A stretch of 42,015 nucleotides of DNA from Verrucomicrobiia bacterium (GCA_030425355.1 JAUIAG010000009.1:1-42015), one strand, 5' to 3'. Counted from the first letter of the stretch, positions 1-8,707 are shown. Made by a program: numbers and translations. The notes: generated from the letters alone by a model not told the origin.

Positions 1-1649
1 AGGCAGTCGCCAATGTCAAAGTGCACGACATGCCGCCCGAGGACTCCTCCAAACAGCCCACCGATGAGGAACGCCTGCAGTTTATTGAGTGGATCGGCAT
101 GCTCAAATACCTGAGTCCGAGAAATCCGGGACCGTTCGTGATCCGCCGGCTTTCCAGGGTCGAATATGCCAACACCCTTCGCGATCTCTACGGGATCGAC
201 CCGTCGATTGCCGACCAGCTGCCCGAGGAAGTTGTCGGAGAGGGGTATCTCAATTCGATCTCCCCGATGCAGTCGGAAATTTTCCTCGAGCTGGCCAACG
301 AGGTGGTCGGGCAGATTGTGGCGCCTGACGGCATGGAGCCGACCGAAGTCCAGAAGAGGCTTTTTGGCGCGGATCCACCCGAGGGCGCGGACCTTCGAAA
401 GGAGGCGCGACGGGTCGCCCGATCGCTTGCCCGCGATGCCTTCCGTCGCCCGGCTTCCGAACCGGAACTGGATGTCCTGGTCGATGTGTATGATCTGGGC
501 AGAGAAAACGAACTCAGCCACACTGCGGCGCTGGGCCTGATGTTCAAGGCGATCCTCGTCTCTCCGCAGTTTCTCTTCATCACGCCTGCCGGCGGGGTCG
601 AATCGGGGGATGAAATTGTCCGCCTTGACGACCACCAGTTGGCGGCGCGTCTCTCATATTTACTCTGGTCTGCGCCGCCTGATGCGGAGTTATCGGCGCT
701 TGCCGACAGTGGCGGGCTGCACGAGCCCGGCACGCTGCGGAATCAGGCGGAAAGGCTGCTGATGCACCCGCGGGCGAGGGCATTATTCGACAGCTTCGGC
801 GCCCAGTGGCTGCGGGTCAAAGATGTGAAGAGCCAGGTGTTTGACCCGGAACTTTTTCCGCAGATGACTCCGGCCCTCCGCCAGGCGATGATGGATGAAG
901 TCCGTCTGTTTTTTGAAAGCATCGTCCAGGAGAACCGGAAGATCATCCGGTTTGTGGACAGCGATTACACCTTCCTGAATGAATCGCTCGCCGGATTGTA
1001 TGATCTGAAGGAGTCCGTCGTGGGCCCGGCGATGCGCCGGGTGAAGCTGGATGATCCCAACCGTGGCGGAATCCTCGGGATGTCGGCAACTCTGGCGGCC
1101 ACCTCATTCCCCAACCGGACCAGTCCGGTGCGACGGGGCGTGTGGGTGCTCGAGCAGATCCTTGGAGAACGCGTTCCGCCGCCACCACCGGATGTTCCCG
1201 AGCTCGACGAGCAGGAACAGCAGAACGTGGAGGGGCTGACACTGCGGCAGCGCACCGAACTCCACACGACGGATCCGGTCTGTGCCAACTGCCACCGCGT
1301 GCTCGACCCGATTGGCTTCGGCCTTGAAAACTTTGATGCGATAGGCCGCTGGCGCGACAGCAATGACGCCGGGGCTCCAATCGACTCGGCCGGCAAACTG
1401 CCAACGGGCGCAGCCTTTTCCACCCCGGCTGAGTTGAAACGTCTCCTCGCCGAGAGGGAGGCGGACCTGGCGCGGAATTTCATCGAGAAACTGATGGCTC
1501 ACGCACTCGGACGTCATCTGGAAGGATATGATGAGATCGTCATCGACCGGCTGGTCGACCGGACTGCCGAAGACGACTTCAGGGTGAGAACAATTATCAC
1601 TGAAGTCATCGCCAGTTATCTCTTCACCCATCGCAGCGTTGTTGAATGA
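1..1649 (+). CDS. DUF1592/DUF1588/DUF1585 domain protein, 5' truncated by window edge
   Basis: The frame is open to the window edge, with the first whole codon at position 3, so the real start lies upstream. The visible part begins in the short MPPE segment that normally follows an N-terminal cytochrome-like domain. The order is DUF1587 ([19 protein letters not shown]), DUF1595 ([17 protein letters not shown]), DUF1592 ([19 protein letters not shown]), DUF1588 with a CANCH motif followed by [17 protein letters not shown], and a C-terminal DUF1585 ending near FTHRS. This is the standard large-protein architecture of Planctomycetes and Verrucomicrobia. Its function is unproven; it is usually taken to be an exported, possibly haem-binding protein. 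The DUF1552 gene follows after 28 bases, the usual partner arrangement, so the two are probably co-transcribed. Confidence 0.9.
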   Translation, partial: AVANVKVHDMPPEDSSKQPTDEERLQFIEWIGMLKYLSPRNPGPFVIRRLSRVEYANTLRDLYGIDPSIADQLPEEVVGEGYLNSISPMQSEIFLELANEVVGQIVAPDGMEPTEVQKRLFGADPPEGADLRKEARRVARSLARDAFRRPASEPELDVLVDVYDLGRENELSHTAALGLMFKAILVSPQFLFITPAGGVESGDEIVRLDDHQLAARLSYLLWSAPPDAELSALADSGGLHEPGTLRNQAERLLMHPRARALFDSFGAQWLRVKDVKSQVFDPELFPQMTPALRQAMMDEVRLFFESIVQENRKIIRFVDSDYTFLNESLAGLYDLKESVVGPAMRRVKLDDPNRGGILGMSATLAATSFPNRTSPVRRGVWVLEQILGERVPPPPPDVPELDEQEQQNVEGLTLRQRTELHTTDPVCANCHRVLDPIGFGLENFDAIGRWRDSNDAGAPIDSAGKLPTGAAFSTPAELKRLLAEREADLARNFIEKLMAHALGRHLEGYDEIVIDRLVDRTAEDDFRVRTIITEVIASYLFTHRSVVE

Positions 1650-1677
1650 ATTTACTGTCACCAGTCAGAGCAGAATT

Positions 1678-3051
1678 ATGAATAACATGAATCACCCGTC
1701 CATTGTTGACCGCCGCACCTTTCTGAAAGGGGTGGGGGTCTCCCTCGCACTGCCATTTATGGATTCGCTGGCATCCGCCGCCGTGTCCTCCCGGCCGCCG
1801 GTGCGTATGGCATTCATGTACATGCCGCACGGGGTCATCATGGATCAGTTCTGGCCGAAGAGTCAGGAGGAATTCCTCAACTCGCCACCGCCGATTATCG
1901 AGCCGCTGAAGCCGATCATGGATCAGTGCCTGATGATGAAAGGTATTTCCGGCGTGCCGATTTCTCCCTTCAACGGCGCCCCTCATGCACTGGAGTTGTC
2001 CACCTGGCTCACGGCACGCCTTCCGGACGCCGACTCCCGCGACCGCATCAACATTTCCATTTCCGCCGACCAGATCATGGCCAATTATGTCGGCGCCCAG
2101 ACTTTGCTCCCGTCTCTCGAACTGGCCACCATGCCGCAGACATGGAAGGAAAATCAGGAAGGCCTTCACGAGGGATACTACAATCACTGCAGCTACCGAT
2201 CGCCGACACAGCCGGTGCCGGCCGAGACCGATCCCCGCAATGTGCTCAACCGGCTTTTCGGTAAACGCGGAAAAGAAGGCCGTGTCACTCAGGCCAATCC
2301 GCTGGACCGTCAGATGCTCGACCGGGTGCTCGGCGGTGCCCGCGACCTGCGCCGCACCCTGGCCAGGACCGATCAGCAGAAGCTCGATGAATACCTCGAC
2401 AGCGTACGGTCCCTTGAACGCCGCATCGCCGCCATCGAAACCCGACAGCAGGAGGCCGCTCTCGAGAAAAACGGTGTCGCCCCGTCCAGACGCCACGCCA
2501 CTGATTCGGCACCGATAGAAGTGAAAATTCCCGAGGGCGACAAGCGCAGTGAATACATGCAGGTCATGTGCGACCTCACCGTCCTCGCTTTCCAGACTGA
2601 CACCACGCGCGTCAGCACCTACGTCGGCTCCCGGCCCAACGGGGCATCCTACCCCGAACTTGGTTTCTCCAATCAGCACCACTCTCAGACGCATTACGGC
2701 CAGGACCAGGAAAAGATCCGCAAGGTGGCCGCCATCAACAGATTCAATGTCGAACAGTTCGCCTACATGGTCACAAAGATGAGTCAGCTCAAAGAAGGGG
2801 ACGGAACACTCCTCGACAACTGCATCATGATGTGGGGCTCAGGCCTGGAGGACGGCGACAAACACCAGCGCGAAAACCTCCCCTTCGTCATTGCCGGAAA
2901 GGGCGGCGGATCCATCAACACCGGACGGTTCCTGTCCGACATCAAGGGAAATCAGGGCGACCTGCTCACCACTCTGCTCTCCTGCGCCGGCATACCCCTC
3001 GACCGGCCCATCGGCATCGCCACCAAACAGATCACCGAAATCAAGGCCTGA
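1678..3051 (+). CDS. DUF1552 family exported protein
   Basis: The protein starts with a twin-arginine-like leader ([19 protein letters not shown]) ending near ASA, so export by Tat is likely. The body is typical DUF1552: [17 protein letters not shown] near the start, [12 protein letters not shown], a helical [15 protein letters not shown] stretch, and a C-terminal [12 protein letters not shown] ... [11 protein letters not shown] segment. The family resembles sulfatase/alkaline-phosphatase-fold DUF1501-type proteins and nearly always sits beside a DUF1592 protein, as here. Its biochemical role is unknown. I chose ATG 1678 because it lies just beyond the upstream stop. A second in-frame ATG is at 1687, and a TTG further upstream would overlap the previous gene. 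Confidence 0.9.
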   Translation: MNNMNHPSIVDRRTFLKGVGVSLALPFMDSLASAAVSSRPPVRMAFMYMPHGVIMDQFWPKSQEEFLNSPPPIIEPLKPIMDQCLMMKGISGVPISPFNGAPHALELSTWLTARLPDADSRDRINISISADQIMANYVGAQTLLPSLELATMPQTWKENQEGLHEGYYNHCSYRSPTQPVPAETDPRNVLNRLFGKRGKEGRVTQANPLDRQMLDRVLGGARDLRRTLARTDQQKLDEYLDSVRSLERRIAAIETRQQEAALEKNGVAPSRRHATDSAPIEVKIPEGDKRSEYMQVMCDLTVLAFQTDTTRVSTYVGSRPNGASYPELGFSNQHHSQTHYGQDQEKIRKVAAINRFNVEQFAYMVTKMSQLKEGDGTLLDNCIMMWGSGLEDGDKHQRENLPFVIAGKGGGSINTGRFLSDIKGNQGDLLTTLLSCAGIPLDRPIGIATKQITEIKA

Positions 3052-3106
3052 CTGCATCGGAAACCCATATGGATCCCGGTGGTTCATTGCCGCAGGGAAA
3101 ATTCAC

Positions 3107-3136
3107 TTGACTGAATATTCTCTGACTGGAATATTC
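3107..3136 (+). promoter_or_regulatory. Predicted arsR promoter with two GAATATTC operator half-sites
   Basis: TTGACT at 3107-3112 is a good -35. An AATATT-containing -10 at 3130-3135 follows at 17 bases. The palindrome GAATATTC occurs twice, at 3113-3120 and 3129-3136, each preceded by TGACTG or TGACT, giving a repeat with 16-base phasing that fills the spacer and the -10. It lies directly in front of the ArsR-type regulator, so autorepression by blocking polymerase is the natural reading. The sites are seen in the sequence; the binding is inferred. Confidence 0.6.
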
Positions 3137-3142
3137 GGGAAG

Positions 3143-3514
3143 GTGAATACAATAAGCATTTACAAATGCCTGTGTGATCCGATTCGGTTGCGGATTCTCA
3201 ACTTGGTCAAGGATGGCCCTCTGTGCGTATGCCATATTCAGGAAATTCTTGAGGAGCCCCAGGCCAAGGTATCCAAGCAGTTGACCTATATGAAAAATCA
3301 TGGCCTGCTGGAATCCTCGAGATGCTGTAACTGGACTGTTTACCGGCTCGCAGAAGCTTCACACCCGGTTTTTGAATCTAATCTGAAATGCCTGCAGGAT
3401 TGCCAGGGCGAATTCCCTGTTTTCAAGGTGGATCTCGCAGCCAGACGAAAACTGATTCTCCGGCTTAAAAAAGAAGAAAGCTCCTGTCCGATCCCCGAAC
3501 TGACCCGCTGGTAA
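3143..3514 (+). CDS. arsR: ArsR-family arsenic-responsive repressor
   Basis: A 123-residue winged-helix regulator of the ArsR/SmtB family. It opens with YKCLCDPIRLRILNLV (helix 1-2), followed by the metalloid-binding segment GPLCVCHIQE, whose Cys28 and Cys30 match the ELCVCDL arsenite site of classical ArsR proteins. The recognition region is PQAKVSKQLTYMKNHGLLESS, and further cysteines follow (SRCCNW). GTG 3143 is chosen because it begins the conserved domain just after the promoter/operator; longer readings would run back into the DUF1552 gene. The next gene, 25 bases downstream, is arsenate-reductase-like, making a two-gene arsenic cassette. Repression relieved by As(III) or Sb(III) is inferred from the CxC motif. 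Confidence 0.88.
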   Translation: MNTISIYKCLCDPIRLRILNLVKDGPLCVCHIQEILEEPQAKVSKQLTYMKNHGLLESSRCCNWTVYRLAEASHPVFESNLKCLQDCQGEFPVFKVDLAARRKLILRLKKEESSCPIPELTRW

Positions 3515-3539
3515 ACCATTAAAAAAACCAATTTAAAAA

Positions 3540-4283
3540 ATGCCTATCCTTAAATCCGCTTTGCTGCCCCTATTCGTCATTATGTCCAGTTTGCCGCTTC
3601 ACGCAGAAAACCATGTGTCATCTCCGCTGATTGACCCCCTTGATAAGTATGTTGAGCTCATCAAGGCGGAAAAAAAACATATTCCTGAGCAACGAAAAAA
3701 GGTTCTCAATGACTTTGCTGCGTTTATTGCCAGGCAGTGCAGGGAGAGGGATTCCGTAAACCTTATGTTTATTTGCACGCACAATTCACGACGAAGCCAC
3801 ATGGCTCAGATCAGTGCTCAGACAGCTGCTGCCTTCTACGGCATTCCGAATGTGCAGACCTACTCCGGAGGAACTGAAGCGACCGCTTGCAATATTCGAA
3901 CCGTTAGGGCATTGCGCCGGGCCGGTTTTTCAGTTGCAGCCTCAACAGAAAGCTTCAATCCAGTGTATCTGGTCCAGTACTCTGAGAACCGACCTGCATT
4001 AAAAGCTTTTTCCAAAGTCTATGATTCCTCGGAAAACCCCAAAGATGGCTTTGCAGCTGTCATGACGTGCTCGGATGCAGACCAGAATTGTCCAGTCGTC
4101 TCTGGAAGCATTACTCGCGTATCGCTTCCGTATGTAGACCCGAAGGTATCCGATGACACACCCTCTGAAGATAGAACCTATGATGATCGACTTCTCCAGA
4201 TTGCCACAGAGCAGTTCTATGTCATGGAGCAGGCCCGGAAACTTCTCGATGCTATGTCTTCAGAAATTGTCCCGCGTGGATAA
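3540..4283 (+). CDS. Arsenate-reductase-like low-molecular-weight phosphatase-fold protein with signal peptide
   Basis: A 247-residue protein of the low-molecular-weight tyrosine phosphatase/thioredoxin-linked ArsC fold. Cys79 starts the CTHNSRRS loop (CX5R to Arg85). Cys177 and Cys184 lie in CSDADQNCP, matching the resolving pair of Bacillus-type ArsC (C10, C82, C89). The downstream PYVDPK ... DDTP and FYVMEQ segments are also family-typical. The first 22 residues (ILKSALLPLFVIMSSLPLHA) look like a cleavable Sec signal, and about 50 residues precede the fold, so the product may act outside the cytoplasm. Homologues in Bacteroidetes ars clusters are often annotated as protein-tyrosine phosphatases. 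It sits behind arsR and is probably co-regulated with it. No arsenite efflux pump (ArsB/Acr3) is present nearby. Confidence 0.85.
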   Translation: MPILKSALLPLFVIMSSLPLHAENHVSSPLIDPLDKYVELIKAEKKHIPEQRKKVLNDFAAFIARQCRERDSVNLMFICTHNSRRSHMAQISAQTAAAFYGIPNVQTYSGGTEATACNIRTVRALRRAGFSVAASTESFNPVYLVQYSENRPALKAFSKVYDSSENPKDGFAAVMTCSDADQNCPVVSGSITRVSLPYVDPKVSDDTPSEDRTYDDRLLQIATEQFYVMEQARKLLDAMSSEIVPRG

Positions 4284-4405
4284 TTATTCAAGTATCTGGA
4301 CGACGTCCTGAAAGGGAAAATCCGGGATGCTCCCAATGAGTGCTCTACCTGCCCGTTTATGCATCGGATGCTCAGTTACAGGCTGATCAAAGCGTTCTTA
4401 TCAAA
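4284..4405 (+). other. Intergenic tail with open frame after the arsC-like stop
   Basis: After the TAA at 4281-4283 the same frame stays open to the TAG at 4443-4445 and would encode a protein-like stretch including ECSTCPFMHRML. It has no start codon of its own and overlaps the end of the opposite-strand gene. It could be the decayed tail of a former gene. I see no terminator here although two genes converge. Confidence 0.25.
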
Positions 4406-5830
4406 TTATTCCGTACTCAGCGGAATGTCCACTCTGGCGGTGTAGCAGAGGCCTGTCAGGCGGTTGCAGAGGTTGACGATGGCGTAGCACTCGGGTGGAG
4501 ATGCATTTGATCCCTCAGGTTGGCGCCATTCGAAGTCGAAGAGTCGGTTCTCGGTCGAGTAGGCGGTGTCGACCGGGTAATGGGTCCACGGTATCCAGAG
4601 CGGGGACGCTTTTCCATCGCCGAATGACACCCACAAACCTGAAGGGGCCGCTTCGTTATTCCATGAGACCTGCAGCGGACTGGACAGTTCCATCCGGATG
4701 TGGATTCTGGCTGTCCGGCCGGGGGCGGGGTTTTCGGGGATGGTGACAGTTGAGACGCGAATCGTATCAGGAGCCACCCGGTTGAGTCTGCCGTCGGGAT
4801 CCGGCTCAGCTGGTGTGTGATTGCCGGTTTCTGTTTTCGGGGATTCGCCGGACGGGCTGGCGGATTCGGATCCGGTGAGCGGGAAGGTTGATTTGACCGG
4901 TGTTTCGCCGCGGTCTGCAATCTCACGGAGTGCCTGCTCGATCCAGTTGTAGAAGGGGTAGGGCTTGTCCAGTCTCGGGCCGTACTGCTGGATTCTCCGC
5001 CGCCAGATGTACTGATTCGGGTCGGCTGCCAGCGCGGACTGCCAGTGATGCAGCGCCCGGCTGAAGTCCGTGGGTGATGCCGCTGTTGATTCATCCCGCG
5101 CCTTGAGTGCCACGCCGAGACGGAAGTGCATGAGGCCGGACAGGTAGTCACCGGATTCCTGCGGGAGAGATTCCAGTGATTTTTCAAACAGGCCGATGGC
5201 GGTGCTCAGAGAGTCCGGTGTTCCGGCAAGGACCATCTTTTCCGCCTCGGTGATCCGTGGACTCCATCTGTCCTGCGGGTTTTCTGCGCCGTTGGATTCC
5301 AGTTCAGCGATAAGTTTCCCGAATGTGTCCTGCGTGGGATTGATCGCGACTATGGTGCCATCGGGGTCGAGCAGGATGGTGAGCGGCACGGCTCTGGTCT
5401 CCAGGAGATTCATGGAGTCGACAAGGACCGGCCAGTCCATGTTTTTCCATTGCATGAAGAGCCGGGCACGGTCGGGATGCTGTTCCTCGACAATGCCGTA
5501 GACATTGATGAGTCCCTTTTCGCGAACTGGTTCAGTGGTGATGTGCCACCCGGGCACATGTTTGCGGCAGCCCGCTCACCACGATCCGAAGATGTGGAGC
5601 AGGGTGGGGCGGCCATTATCCGGCGGGAAGGCGGTGGGTGATTCCGGCGAATCCAGGGATGGAAGGCTGATGGGCGGGAATGCCGATCCCACCTGCAGCC
5701 ATGGAGCCATGCGGTTGTCCGGCTGGGTCAGGGCGGTGAGTGCGGTGCAGACCATGACGATGGCTGCGAGCCCTGTCTTCCACCAGGCCATGCCGGTGGC
5801 GGGATATGTCTCTGAGCGGAGGGATTTCAT
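4406..5830 (-). CDS. Thioredoxin-like selenoprotein (UxxC), membrane anchored, read through in-frame TGA 5576-5578
   Basis: Starting at ATG 5830, the frame runs 84 codons to a TGA at 5576-5578 and then continues open for 389 further codons to a TAA. The TGA falls exactly where a thioredoxin fold has its first catalytic cysteine: TLLHIFGSW-U-AGCRKH, giving Sec85-Ala-Gly-Cys88. Residues 1-40 hold one membrane segment (WWKTGLAAIVMVCTALTAL), so the domain faces the periplasm. Residues 50-175 are a redoxin domain with RARLFMQWKNMDWPVLVD and a cis-proline (AVPLTILLD, Pro149). Helical, possibly TPR-like sequence follows, then a proline/serine-rich linker and a C-terminal domain with several cysteines (PPECYAIVNLCN, GLCYTAR). 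A bacterial SECIS-like hairpin follows the TGA. The start codon overlaps the upstream FAH gene's stop (ATGA). The alternative is a nonsense-disrupted gene, disfavoured by the hairpin and the intact flanks. Confidence 0.8.
5541..5575 (-). promoter_or_regulatory. Bacterial SECIS-like stem-loop downstream of in-frame TGA
   Basis: On the minus strand, sixteen bases after the TGA (5576-5578), a perfect 7-base-pair stem forms between ATGTGCC (5559-5553) and GGCACAT (5547-5541), enclosing the loop CGGGT. The loop starts 23 bases after the TGA, is 5 bases long and has G in its second position. This agrees with the published bSECIS rules (loop 16-37 nt from UGA, 3-14 nt, G among the first two loop bases). 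The structure lies inside the coding region, as bacterial SECIS elements must. SelB binding is inferred. Confidence 0.7.
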
Positions 5831-6702
5831 GAGATTTCAACCACGGGGTTGATGAGTTTGCCGAGGTGCTGAACGGCTATTTCGACCACGTCATTTTCCT
5901 CAAGGGAGAAACTTTCATCGGGGACGATGCCGGTGCCGGTGAGGAGAATCGCGCCGTCGGTGAATGTCTGGCACCGGCAGAGGTAGTCGCGGAGTTCCGG
6001 AAAGGTCCTCTTCATCTGTGAGGTGGCGGTTTCCCCGGAGAACACTTCTTTTCCATTGCGTGAGATGCGAAGGCGGACATTGAGGCTGGCCGCCTCCTCG
6101 GGTGTGAGGCCCAGCGTGAGATACGGGCCGAGGGCACAGGAGTTGTTATAGACTTTGGCCTGGGGCAGGTAGAGGGTGTTTTCCCCTTCAATATCGCGTG
6201 AGCTCATGTCATTTCCGATGGTGTAGCCGACGATGTCGCCGTTACGGTTGATCCACAGGGCGACCTCCGGTTCGGGGACATTCCATTCGCTGTCGCCGCG
6301 TATGCCCACCGGATCGCCGTGTCCACACACTTTATGAGGCATGGACTTGAAAAATATTTCCGGTCTTTCGGCATCATAGACCTGGTCGTAGGCGGAGGCG
6401 GCGTGGCGTGATTCCTCCATGCGGGCGGTTTTGCTGCGGAGGTAGGTGACGCCCGCGGCCCACACTTCCTGCATGTCGACTGGCGGCAGAAGCTGGATTT
6501 CATCCTGGCTGAGGGATTCCATATGGGGGACCTCCAGCCATGCGCTGAGCATGGCAATGGCGGCGTCCGGTTCTTCGAGGAGATCCGCCAGTGCCATGCC
6601 TTCCGATCCGGGGATCGGCAGGATTTCACGGCTGTTAGTGAGAATCCCGAGCCGCGGCTCGGCCATCTCATCCGATGTTTGGAATCGACAAATCTGAATC
6701 AC
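5827..6702 (-). CDS. Fumarylacetoacetate hydrolase family protein, AraD1/2-keto-3-deoxy-sugar-acid dehydratase-like
   Basis: The C-terminal FAH fold is clear. VWAAGVTYLRSKTARMEES opens the catalytic domain, PEPEVALWINRNGDIVGYT holds the metal-binding glutamates, and GNDMSSRDIEGENTLYLPQ supplies the metal-binding aspartate. The sequence is closest in pattern to the branch containing 2-keto-3-deoxy-D-arabinonate dehydratase and related sugar-acid enzymes; the exact substrate is not determinable. GTG 6702 is preferred because it gives the family's usual beginning (IQICRFQT ... LGILTNSREILPI); ATG 6666 is a shorter option. Its stop overlaps the start of the selenoprotein gene (ATGA), so the two are translated together. 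It is divergent from the kinase gene across about 137 bases. It could supply a step to the deoxy-sugar operon at 37-40.6 kb. Confidence 0.8.
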   Translation of the reverse strand: MIQICRFQTSDEMAEPRLGILTNSREILPIPGSEGMALADLLEEPDAAIAMLSAWLEVPHMESLSQDEIQLLPPVDMQEVWAAGVTYLRSKTARMEESRHAASAYDQVYDAERPEIFFKSMPHKVCGHGDPVGIRGDSEWNVPEPEVALWINRNGDIVGYTIGNDMSSRDIEGENTLYLPQAKVYNNSCALGPYLTLGLTPEEAASLNVRLRISRNGKEVFSGETATSQMKRTFPELRDYLCRCQTFTDGAILLTGTGIVPDESFSLEENDVVEIAVQHLGKLINPVVEIS

Positions 6703-6839
6703 CTGTGCAGATTGACGACAACGGCGACAATTGTCAAAGCCGGCAGTCACAGACAGGCAGGAGGGATCCAACGGCCCGGGCCTGTGCCGGCGGCGGATTT
6801 TCGCGGAACCCTGAAACTACCACGATTCAATTTCGTGCC

Positions 6840-7856
6840 ATGGCCAGTGAATTAATCAACAATCTCGATTACTCCATCCAGCGGAAGCTGGCAGAGGGTG
6901 GGATGGCCGATGTGTTTCTGGCCGAGCAGATCGGAATCAACGGCTTCACCAAGCGCGTTGCCATCAAGGTCATCAAGGAGGAGCTTTCGGAACAGCAGGA
7001 GTTCCTCGACAATTTTATCGGCGAGGCGAAACTGGTGGCCGACCTGGTGCACACCAATATCGCGCAGACCTACCACCTCGGGGAATCCGACGGGCGCTAT
7101 TTCATCGTCATGGAATACATCCGCGGCGTGAACCTCCAGGAGCTGGGCGATCAGCTTTACCACAAGCAGATCCGGCTTCCGGTCGAGCTCGCCGTGTTCA
7201 TCACCAGCCGGATTGCCCGGGCGCTTGCCTACGCTCACACCAAGCGGGGCGCTTTTGATGAACTGCTGGGCATTGTCCACCGCGACATCAGCTTCCGCAA
7301 TGTGATGGTCAGCTTTGAGGGGGATGTCAAACTCATGGATTTCGGCATCGCCAAAGCCCTCGGGTATCTCCGCAATCAGGAAGGAAGGATACTCGCCGGC
7401 AAACCTGACTACATGAGTCCCGAACAGGCGCAGTTCAAGATCACCGATGCCAGATCCGACATCTTCTCCACGGGAGTGGTCCTATCGTCCCTGCTGCTCG
7501 GTTACAACATCTTCTGGCACGAGAAACCTGAAAAGGCCCGCAGGAATGTCATCAGGGCAAAGCTGCCGAAGTTCATGAAAGTGGATCCGCGTATCGACGA
7601 GAGGCTGGATACCATCCTTCGCCGCTGTCTGAGCAAGGATCTCCACAAGCGGTATCAGACCGCCGAGGAACTCCTCCACGACCTCGAGCTTTACATATAT
7701 GGCGAAGGCTATGGGCCCACCAATGAGTCCCTCGCCGAATTCATCAACCACGCCTACGGTCAGTTCAAGTCGACGCCGGTGATCGTCTCCAAAGGGGATA
7801 CGATCCCGCTCAGTCATGCCACGGACTGGACTTCAACGCTGAGGAAGGGCGCGTGA
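6840..7856 (+). CDS. Cytosolic Hanks-type serine/threonine protein kinase
   Basis: About 338 residues covering one kinase domain. It has the glycine loop KLAEGGMADVF, the catalytic lysine VAIK (Lys43), the catalytic loop HRDISFRN (Asp149), DFG (MDFGIAKA, Asp167), a PDYMSPEQA activation segment and SDIFSTGVV. The catalytic loop carries Ser in place of the usual Lys two positions after Asp, a variant seen in several bacterial kinases. There is no transmembrane segment or sensor domain; a tail of about 50 residues follows the domain. ATG 6840 begins just before the kinase fold, and the longer upstream reading would overlap the divergent FAH gene. The substrate is unknown. The gene after it is a methyltransferase-like protein in the same direction. 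Confidence 0.9.
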   Translation: MASELINNLDYSIQRKLAEGGMADVFLAEQIGINGFTKRVAIKVIKEELSEQQEFLDNFIGEAKLVADLVHTNIAQTYHLGESDGRYFIVMEYIRGVNLQELGDQLYHKQIRLPVELAVFITSRIARALAYAHTKRGAFDELLGIVHRDISFRNVMVSFEGDVKLMDFGIAKALGYLRNQEGRILAGKPDYMSPEQAQFKITDARSDIFSTGVVLSSLLLGYNIFWHEKPEKARRNVIRAKLPKFMKVDPRIDERLDTILRRCLSKDLHKRYQTAEELLHDLELYIYGEGYGPTNESLAEFINHAYGQFKSTPVIVSKGDTIPLSHATDWTSTLRKGA

Positions 7857-7917
7857 GCCGAACACCGCTCACGGGCGGGCGCGTGTCAATGGCTGCCAGC
7901 GGCGGCCGGGGAGCCTG

Positions 7918-8694
7918 GTGGTGAGTGCCGATCCGGTCCGAACCCACAGGGTGCCGGCTGGTGTGATTCATGAACATCAGACGGCAGCCCGGCCAACCCC
8001 GCACGGCTTCGATCGTGTCGCCCCCGTTTACTCCGCCCTGGAAAAATTGGTTTACGGGGATGCCATGCAGAAGGCCCGTGAGGCCTTTCTTGACCGGGTC
8101 AATGGCCACGGGGATCTGTCGGTGCTGACACTCGGGGAAGGGCCGGGCGGATTCCTCACCCGGCTCTGCGGCAGCGTCCGCGCAAGCCGGTTCTTCATCA
8201 TTGAGCCATCTTCAAAAATGCGGGCGCTGCAGTGGCGGAAGCTTCAATCCAATCCCTTCGGCGACGGAAGCCATGAGTTCCACTATTTCGGAAGTCTTGA
8301 GGAATTCCTCGACTGGGCCCGCCACCGGACTCCGGTCACCATTGATGTCGTGGTGACGCACTTTTTCTTCGACATGTTCGACGAGGACGGGATCCGCGGC
8401 ATCATCCGGTCGGTGAACCCGCTGACAGTGGAGGCCGGGCGATGGTGGTGGGCCGACTTCCAGATTGTGCCCGGCGGCCGCTGGTGGCGCCGGATGCGCG
8501 CGTCCGTGCTTTTGCGGGTCATGTACTTTTTCTTCGGCATGGTGAGCGGACTGCGATGTCGTCGGCTGGCCAATGCCCAACCGCTTTTTACGGAGTGCGG
8601 TTGGACACGCACCACCGTCAAATCATACAGCTTCGGGTTCATCTCCGCCGGTGAATGGACCCGCAGTGGATCGCCCGGCAGCCAGCCTCACTGA
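7918..8694 (+). CDS. Class I SAM-dependent methyltransferase-like protein
   Basis: FDRVAPVYSALEKLVYGDAMQ near residue 31 resembles the opening of UbiE-type methyltransferases. VLTLGEGPGGFLTRL fits motif I (the SAM-binding glycine loop), and FFIIEPSSKMRAL fits motif II. The later VTIDVVVTHFFFDMFDEDG segment takes the place of motif IV. The C-terminal part is Trp/Arg-rich (RWWWADFQIVPGGRWWRRM), perhaps membrane-proximal. No specific substrate can be named. GTG 7918 (or GTG 7921) follows a GGGGAG ribosome-binding site; no ATG is available before the conserved region. It lies between the kinase and hisD, and a separate hisD promoter is seen downstream. Confidence 0.65.
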   Translation: MVSADPVRTHRVPAGVIHEHQTAARPTPHGFDRVAPVYSALEKLVYGDAMQKAREAFLDRVNGHGDLSVLTLGEGPGGFLTRLCGSVRASRFFIIEPSSKMRALQWRKLQSNPFGDGSHEFHYFGSLEEFLDWARHRTPVTIDVVVTHFFFDMFDEDGIRGIIRSVNPLTVEAGRWWWADFQIVPGGRWWRRMRASVLLRVMYFFFGMVSGLRCRRLANAQPLFTECGWTRTTVKSYSFGFISAGEWTRSGSPGSQPH

Positions 8695-8707
8695 ACATCG
8701 TGTCGCT

